This document shows, in pieces, positions 34,226-37,602 of a DNA stretch of 37,602 bases. The stretch covers positions 1 through 37,602 of the forward strand of contig JAKQJQ010000048.1 in assembly GCA_029561105.1 (NCBI GenBank), given 5' to 3'. The position numbers and the translations under genes are program-made. Within the stretch, counting starts at the first letter, position 1. Each line of letters begins with the position of its first letter. The stretch comes from Bacteroidota bacterium (GTDB taxonomy: Bacteria > Bacteroidota > Bacteroidia > Flavobacteriales > Flavobacteriaceae). The notes below the pieces were generated by a model, which worked only from the letters and a program-made list of their open reading frames with translations, was not told where the DNA came from and did not search any database.

Positions 34226-35977
34226 GTGAATTTTTTCTTAAACAAGGCCCTGACCTTACTTTTACTGTGTTTCTTCGCTCAGTGCGCCACAGCACAATCG
34301 GTTCCGAAGTCTGTGTCGGGACGGCAGGAAGAGCAATTGAAACTGTTGCTCGACAAAGCTTTTCGCTTTATCGAGAACGATAGCGACAGCGCCACCCTTT
34401 TCATCAAACAGGCGCGCGAATTTTCTAAAAAACACCAACTCAATCTTGGCGAAGTCAAAGTACTTGAAGCCGAAGGCAGTTATTACGGATTGGTAAAAAA
34501 CGACTACAACAAAGCCACCGAATGTTTTCACAAAGGCGTATCGCTCTGCGAGAAAAACCAGCTCAACTACACCAAAAATCTCTACCATTCACTCGGCGTT
34601 ATGTTTCATGTGACCGATAATTACGAAAAAGCCAAATCGTATTATCTCAAGGCTGTTCCGCTCGAGCGCAAAGAGAAAGATACATTGCTGCTCGTACGCA
34701 GTCTCATCAACCTGGGCTCCATCTGTTCTACCAATGGCGATTACACAAAAGCCGAGCAGTACTTTCTGGAAAGCCTGAGTTACCCAAGCAATTTCGAGGT
34801 GCGTCGTACCACTTTTGCCAATCTCGGAAACATGAAAATCCGTGAAAAAAAATTCGCCGAGGCGTTGCTCTACCTCAACCGCGTCGTTCAAATAGATCCC
34901 GAAACCCAGTTGGGCGGAGACGCCATAGAATATTCGTTTCTGCTCGATGCCAAGTCGGCTGCACGCGATTTTACCGGTCTCGATACAATCCTGCCTCACG
35001 CCAACCAATTGTATCGGGAATGTCCAGACCTGCGTGACAAAAGCATACTGCTCAAGTCTATCGGGAACAGCTATCAGTCAATGGGCAATTTCGAGAAAGC
35101 CGCCAAGCTCAAAGACGAGTACCTTGCCATATACGACAGCCTCAAGTCTAAACAACGCGATGAAGTCGTTTATGAAATGGAGGCCAAATACCAAACTCAA
35201 AAAAAAGAAGAAGAGATTGCAAAACAAAAGAAAGAAAAGAATCGGCTGCGGCTTTTTTTCACTATTGCCTGTTTTACCATTGCCTTGCTTTGCTTTCTGG
35301 TCTATCAGTTCTTCACCCAAAAAAACAAACTCAACAAACAAAAACAGCTGCTGGAAATTGCCGTGGATGAAAAGAATATACTACTCAAAGAAACGCACCA
35401 TCGGGTGAAGAACAGTTTCCAGATCGTATCGAGTTTGCTCTATTTGCAATCAGAAAACATGAAAGACAAAGAGGCGGCCTTGGCGGTAAAAGAGGCGCAA
35501 AACCGTGTCAAATCGATGGTGCTCATCCACCAAAAATTGTACAGCAAAGACCAATTGATTGGTATTGAAACCAAAGAATACATTGAAGATTTGGTCAACG
35601 ACATCATAGAAAACCAAACCGATACGATCCCAAACCTAACCACACAAACAGACGTTGAAAGCACTGTTTTTTCTGTCGATTCTGTTACGCCGTTGGGACT
35701 GATCATCAACGAACTGATTACCAATTGTATCAAGCACGCTTTTGCGTCGGGCGTGAAAAACCCAAAGATTACGCTCGAATTTAAAAAACATGGCGATGGC
35801 TACCTTTTGAAAGTCAGCGACAACGGCATTGGGTTCTCGAATGAAATCAACGAGAACTCGTTTGGCATCAAACTCATCCATGCCTTGGCCAAAAAACTCA
35901 AAGGGAAAATTGTGTTCGAGAACAACGGCGGCACCCATTTCACGATGGAAATTGTTAAATTTGAACAAATGTCTTAA
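34226..35977 (+). CDS. TPR-containing sensor histidine kinase (HisKA_2 type)
   Basis: The 583-aa protein has a signal peptide (residues 1-23, ending CATAQ), then a periplasmic array of about six tetratricopeptide repeats (about 35-300). One membrane helix follows (about 345-365, LFFTIACFTIALLCFLVYQFF region), then a short coiled coil and a HisKA_2 dimerisation domain. The phosphoacceptor lies in KETHHRVKNSFQ (His391/392). The HATPase domain has N-box NELITNCIKHAF, G1 DNGIGF and G2 SFGIKLI. The start is GTG; the ATG five bases before is out of frame and stops at once. The LytTR regulator begins 4 bases after the stop, so they form a two-component pair. No small-molecule sensor domain is present; the TPR array is the probable sensor. 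Confidence 0.9.
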   Translation: MNFFLNKALTLLLLCFFAQCATAQSVPKSVSGRQEEQLKLLLDKAFRFIENDSDSATLFIKQAREFSKKHQLNLGEVKVLEAEGSYYGLVKNDYNKATECFHKGVSLCEKNQLNYTKNLYHSLGVMFHVTDNYEKAKSYYLKAVPLERKEKDTLLLVRSLINLGSICSTNGDYTKAEQYFLESLSYPSNFEVRRTTFANLGNMKIREKKFAEALLYLNRVVQIDPETQLGGDAIEYSFLLDAKSAARDFTGLDTILPHANQLYRECPDLRDKSILLKSIGNSYQSMGNFEKAAKLKDEYLAIYDSLKSKQRDEVVYEMEAKYQTQKKEEEIAKQKKEKNRLRLFFTIACFTIALLCFLVYQFFTQKNKLNKQKQLLEIAVDEKNILLKETHHRVKNSFQIVSSLLYLQSENMKDKEAALAVKEAQNRVKSMVLIHQKLYSKDQLIGIETKEYIEDLVNDIIENQTDTIPNLTTQTDVESTVFSVDSVTPLGLIINELITNCIKHAFASGVKNPKITLEFKKHGDGYLLKVSDNGIGFSNEINENSFGIKLIHALAKKLKGKIVFENNGGTHFTMEIVKFEQMS

Positions 35978-35981
35978 ACCC

Positions 35982-36695
35982 ATGTCGATCAAGATTTACA
36001 TCATAGAAGACGAGCCGCTAATTGCCGAAACCATCAAAACAGCCCTAGAAAAAGTGGGTTACACCATCATTGGGATGACCGACAACGGCAAAGAAGCCCT
36101 ATTCGATATTGAAGAACTACAACCCGATCTGATTTTGGTTGACATCACCTTAGACGGCAAAATGGACGGGATTGAAATGGTAACGTATCTGAGAAAAAAA
36201 TCAGAAGTGCCGTTTATTTTCCTGACCTCGCACTCCGACGACCAAACCTTAGAGCGTGTCAAACAAACCGACCCGGCCGGATTCATTGTAAAACCGTTCA
36301 ACGAAAAAACACTACAGTCTAATATTGAATTGGCGCTGTACAAGCACAAAATGCAAAAGCAGGTGGTTTCTGCAAACGAAGAATTCAACTCGTTTTTTGT
36401 AAAGAACAAAGGAGAACTCATCAAAATTGAACTGGACGATATTTTGTATCTCGAGGCTTTCGATAACTATTGCAACCTGTACACTTCGTCTCAAAAACAC
36501 CTCATCAGCCACACGCTCAAAAGTGTCGAGGAAAAATTACCGGCGCACAATTTCATTAGGGTACACCGGTCTTATGTCATCAACGTTTCTAAAATCAAAT
36601 CACTCCAGGACGGTTACATCTACATCGAAAAAAACAAGGTTCCGATGAGTGCTTCAAACAAAGAAGAACTCATGAAACACATCAACCTGCTCTAA
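35982..36695 (+). CDS. LytTR-family response regulator
   Basis: The 237-aa protein has a receiver domain (about 1-120) with acidic pocket Glu9-Asp10-Glu11, phosphoacceptor Asp54 in LILVDITLDG, Thr in FLTSHSDD, and the switch Lys in GFIVKPFNE. A LytTR DNA-binding domain follows (about 140-237) with IELDDILYLEAFDNYCNLYT and the HNFIRVHRSYVIN core. The frame is open 51 codons upstream inside the kinase gene, but the ATG at 35982 begins the canonical MSIKIYIIEDEPL. It is coupled to the kinase and lies directly upstream of a 21-bp-period direct repeat, which is the expected geometry of a LytTR site. Confidence 0.93.
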   Translation: MSIKIYIIEDEPLIAETIKTALEKVGYTIIGMTDNGKEALFDIEELQPDLILVDITLDGKMDGIEMVTYLRKKSEVPFIFLTSHSDDQTLERVKQTDPAGFIVKPFNEKTLQSNIELALYKHKMQKQVVSANEEFNSFFVKNKGELIKIELDDILYLEAFDNYCNLYTSSQKHLISHTLKSVEEKLPAHNFIRVHRSYVINVSKIKSLQDGYIYIEKNKVPMSASNKEELMKHINLL

Positions 36696-36719
36696 TTTCC
36701 CTACTCTAAAAAACGCCGC

Positions 36720-36750
36720 ATTCACTAAATTTTTAGCGGGATTCACCAAA
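36720..36750 (+). promoter_or_regulatory. Direct repeat with 21-bp period, candidate LytTR binding site
   Basis: ATTCACTAAA (36720-36729) and ATTCACCAAA (36741-36750) differ in one base and start exactly 21 bases apart, two helical turns. LytTR regulators bind pairs of about 9-bp direct repeats with a 12-13-base spacer. The site lies 24 bases after the LytTR gene and just upstream of a -7-like TAGATTTA at 36780-36787. Confidence 0.5.
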
Positions 36751-36798
36751 AACACCTTCAGGTAAACTATTCATTGGGATAGATTTACCAAAAAAACC

Positions 36799-37002
36799 AT
36801 GTTTCCCAACCAGCAAAAAAAGCAAATCATCTTGCCTATCGCAACAGAAGGCGTGTATGAAATTACCATCACTTCTAAAGACAATAAAACGGTCTTTTCT
36901 GACTGTATGATTTCAGATAATAAAAAAATAATCCTAACCGGATTCTCGAGGCATTTGTACAACGTATCGGTTTTGCCCATTCTACTTCATAAAACCATTT
37001 AA
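36799..37002 (+). CDS. Small protein of unknown function (67 aa)
   Basis: The product has 67 residues with no signal peptide or membrane helix. It reads as a compact beta-rich chain: EGVYEITITSKDNKTVF, then SDNKKIILTGFSRHLYNVSVLPI. I recognise no family. Support for it being real comes from a -7-like element 11 bases before the ATG, the direct repeat upstream, and the exported-protein gene that starts 10 bases after its stop, suggesting a two-gene unit controlled by the LytTR regulator. The single Cys in SDCMIS has no obvious partner. A chance ORF cannot be excluded. Confidence 0.6.
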   Translation: MFPNQQKKQIILPIATEGVYEITITSKDNKTVFSDCMISDNKKIILTGFSRHLYNVSVLPILLHKTI

Positions 37003-37012
37003 AATCTGCGCC

Positions 37013-37602
37013 ATGAAAAAAATCATACTTCTCTTTTTATTAGTGGTAACTGCCATCGGACGAGCCCAGGTTGGCGTGAACACGACCAATCCGCACGCCT
37101 CATCGATACTGGATATCTCGGCTACCAACAAAGGCGTTTTGGTACCGCGCGTGAGTTTGGCCAACGTCACCACAACCATGCTTGACGGCACCAACACCGC
37201 CGCAACCGGACTGTTAATCTGGAACACCAATGCCGCAACAGTCGGCGGAAACGGCATCGGCTTTTACTTTTTCAACGGTACGCAATGGATGCCGATTACC
37301 CAAACGAGCACCGCAGACCATGACATTTATGAAGTGGGTTCTACCAATCCGCCCAACGCCATCACCGACAATAAATTTACCCAAGGTAGTCTCAACATCG
37401 GATCGAGCACCGCAGCAAATGGTGTTTTGGATATTGACAACGCGACCAAAACAACCAGTTTAAACGTCAGTAATACCTATACAGCGAATCCGGTGGGAAT
37501 TGATGTCGACTTGAACACCACTTCAGGTGGCAAAACCGGAATCAACATCGCACAAAGCGGCACATTCGCGGGGTACGGAGGAGTTGGCGCTATGATTAAA
37601 AC
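37013..37602 (+). CDS. Exported surface-type protein, N-terminal part (runs off the window)
   Basis: An uninterrupted frame of 196 codons starts at the ATG at 37013 and continues past the window end. Residues 1-19 form a signal peptide ending GRAQ. Then come VGVNTTNPHASSILDIS and GVLVPRVSL, the repeat-like opening typical of Bacteroidota secreted proteins that resemble tail-fibre or adhesin heads. A region rich in Asn, Thr and Gly follows, including GLLIWNTNAA and GFYFFNGTQWMPI. The C-terminus, where a type IX secretion signal or an intramolecular chaperone would be, is beyond the window. Likely cell-surface exposed; the role is unknown. Confidence 0.75.
   Translation, partial: MKKIILLFLLVVTAIGRAQVGVNTTNPHASSILDISATNKGVLVPRVSLANVTTTMLDGTNTAATGLLIWNTNAATVGGNGIGFYFFNGTQWMPITQTSTADHDIYEVGSTNPPNAITDNKFTQGSLNIGSSTAANGVLDIDNATKTTSLNVSNTYTANPVGIDVDLNTTSGGKTGINIAQSGTFAGYGGVGAMIK

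Noticed and set aside
34221-34229. ATG start or frameshift at the beginning of the histidine kinase gene
   Set aside because: The ATG at 34221 is out of frame and is followed at once by TGA after one codon. The GTG at 34226 gives a full signal peptide, so no error needs to be assumed.

Overview
The window looks like chromosome from a Flavobacterium-type member of the Bacteroidota. It carries an alternative complex III plus aa3 oxidase cluster of the kind known from Flavobacterium johnsoniae, a DUF2723 protein, a SPOR lipid-free exported protein and a TPR-containing histidine kinase. Its promoters repeatedly match the Bacteroidota vegetative form, TTG then 17-23 bases then TAnnTTTG.

Layout. 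Bases 1-760 hold coaX and the first codons of the next gene, both on the minus strand. A tRNA-Phe gene with its own promoter and terminator follows (807-959). Between tRNA-Phe and base about 3970 lies a visibly AT-rich, minus-strand pair: a BT4734/PriCT-2 primase-like protein followed 7 bases later by a 638-aa reverse transcriptase. This is the clear accessory module of the window and my candidate for an undescribed system. Short complementary core sequences and a 53-bp imperfect palindrome at its edges suggest that it moved as a cassette. Bases 4111-4182 hold repeated operator-like sites in front of a plus-strand XRE regulator, followed by an AsmA/DUF748-like gene. queG, a cytochrome P450 and ruvB follow on the minus strand.

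Bases 10110-21628 are one long minus-strand respiratory operon, actA-actB-actC-actD-actE-actF-coxB-coxA, with a good promoter in front of actA and a terminator after coxA. It encodes a quinol-oxidising complex III analogue that passes electrons through cytochrome c domains to cytochrome aa3. A SPOR-domain gene (+) then faces the rimP-nusA-infB operon (-) across a shared bidirectional terminator. The rimP leader contains a terminator-like hairpin immediately before the rimP start.

Bases 27000-33900 are housekeeping and envelope genes: tandem UspA protein (+), tRNA-Gln (-), a 1067-aa DUF2723 membrane protein (+), a NodB-type deacetylase (+), a thioredoxin-fold protein without its active-site cysteines (-) and a membrane metallophosphoesterase (-). 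A possible 30-aa membrane peptide lies at 33950-34042.

The right end is a plus-strand signalling unit: TPR/HisKA_2 histidine kinase, LytTR response regulator, then a 21-bp-period direct repeat in front of a 67-aa gene and an exported surface-type protein that runs off the window. The simplest reading is that the LytTR regulator acts on the adjacent genes. I see no CRISPR array, insertion sequence, transposase or rRNA.
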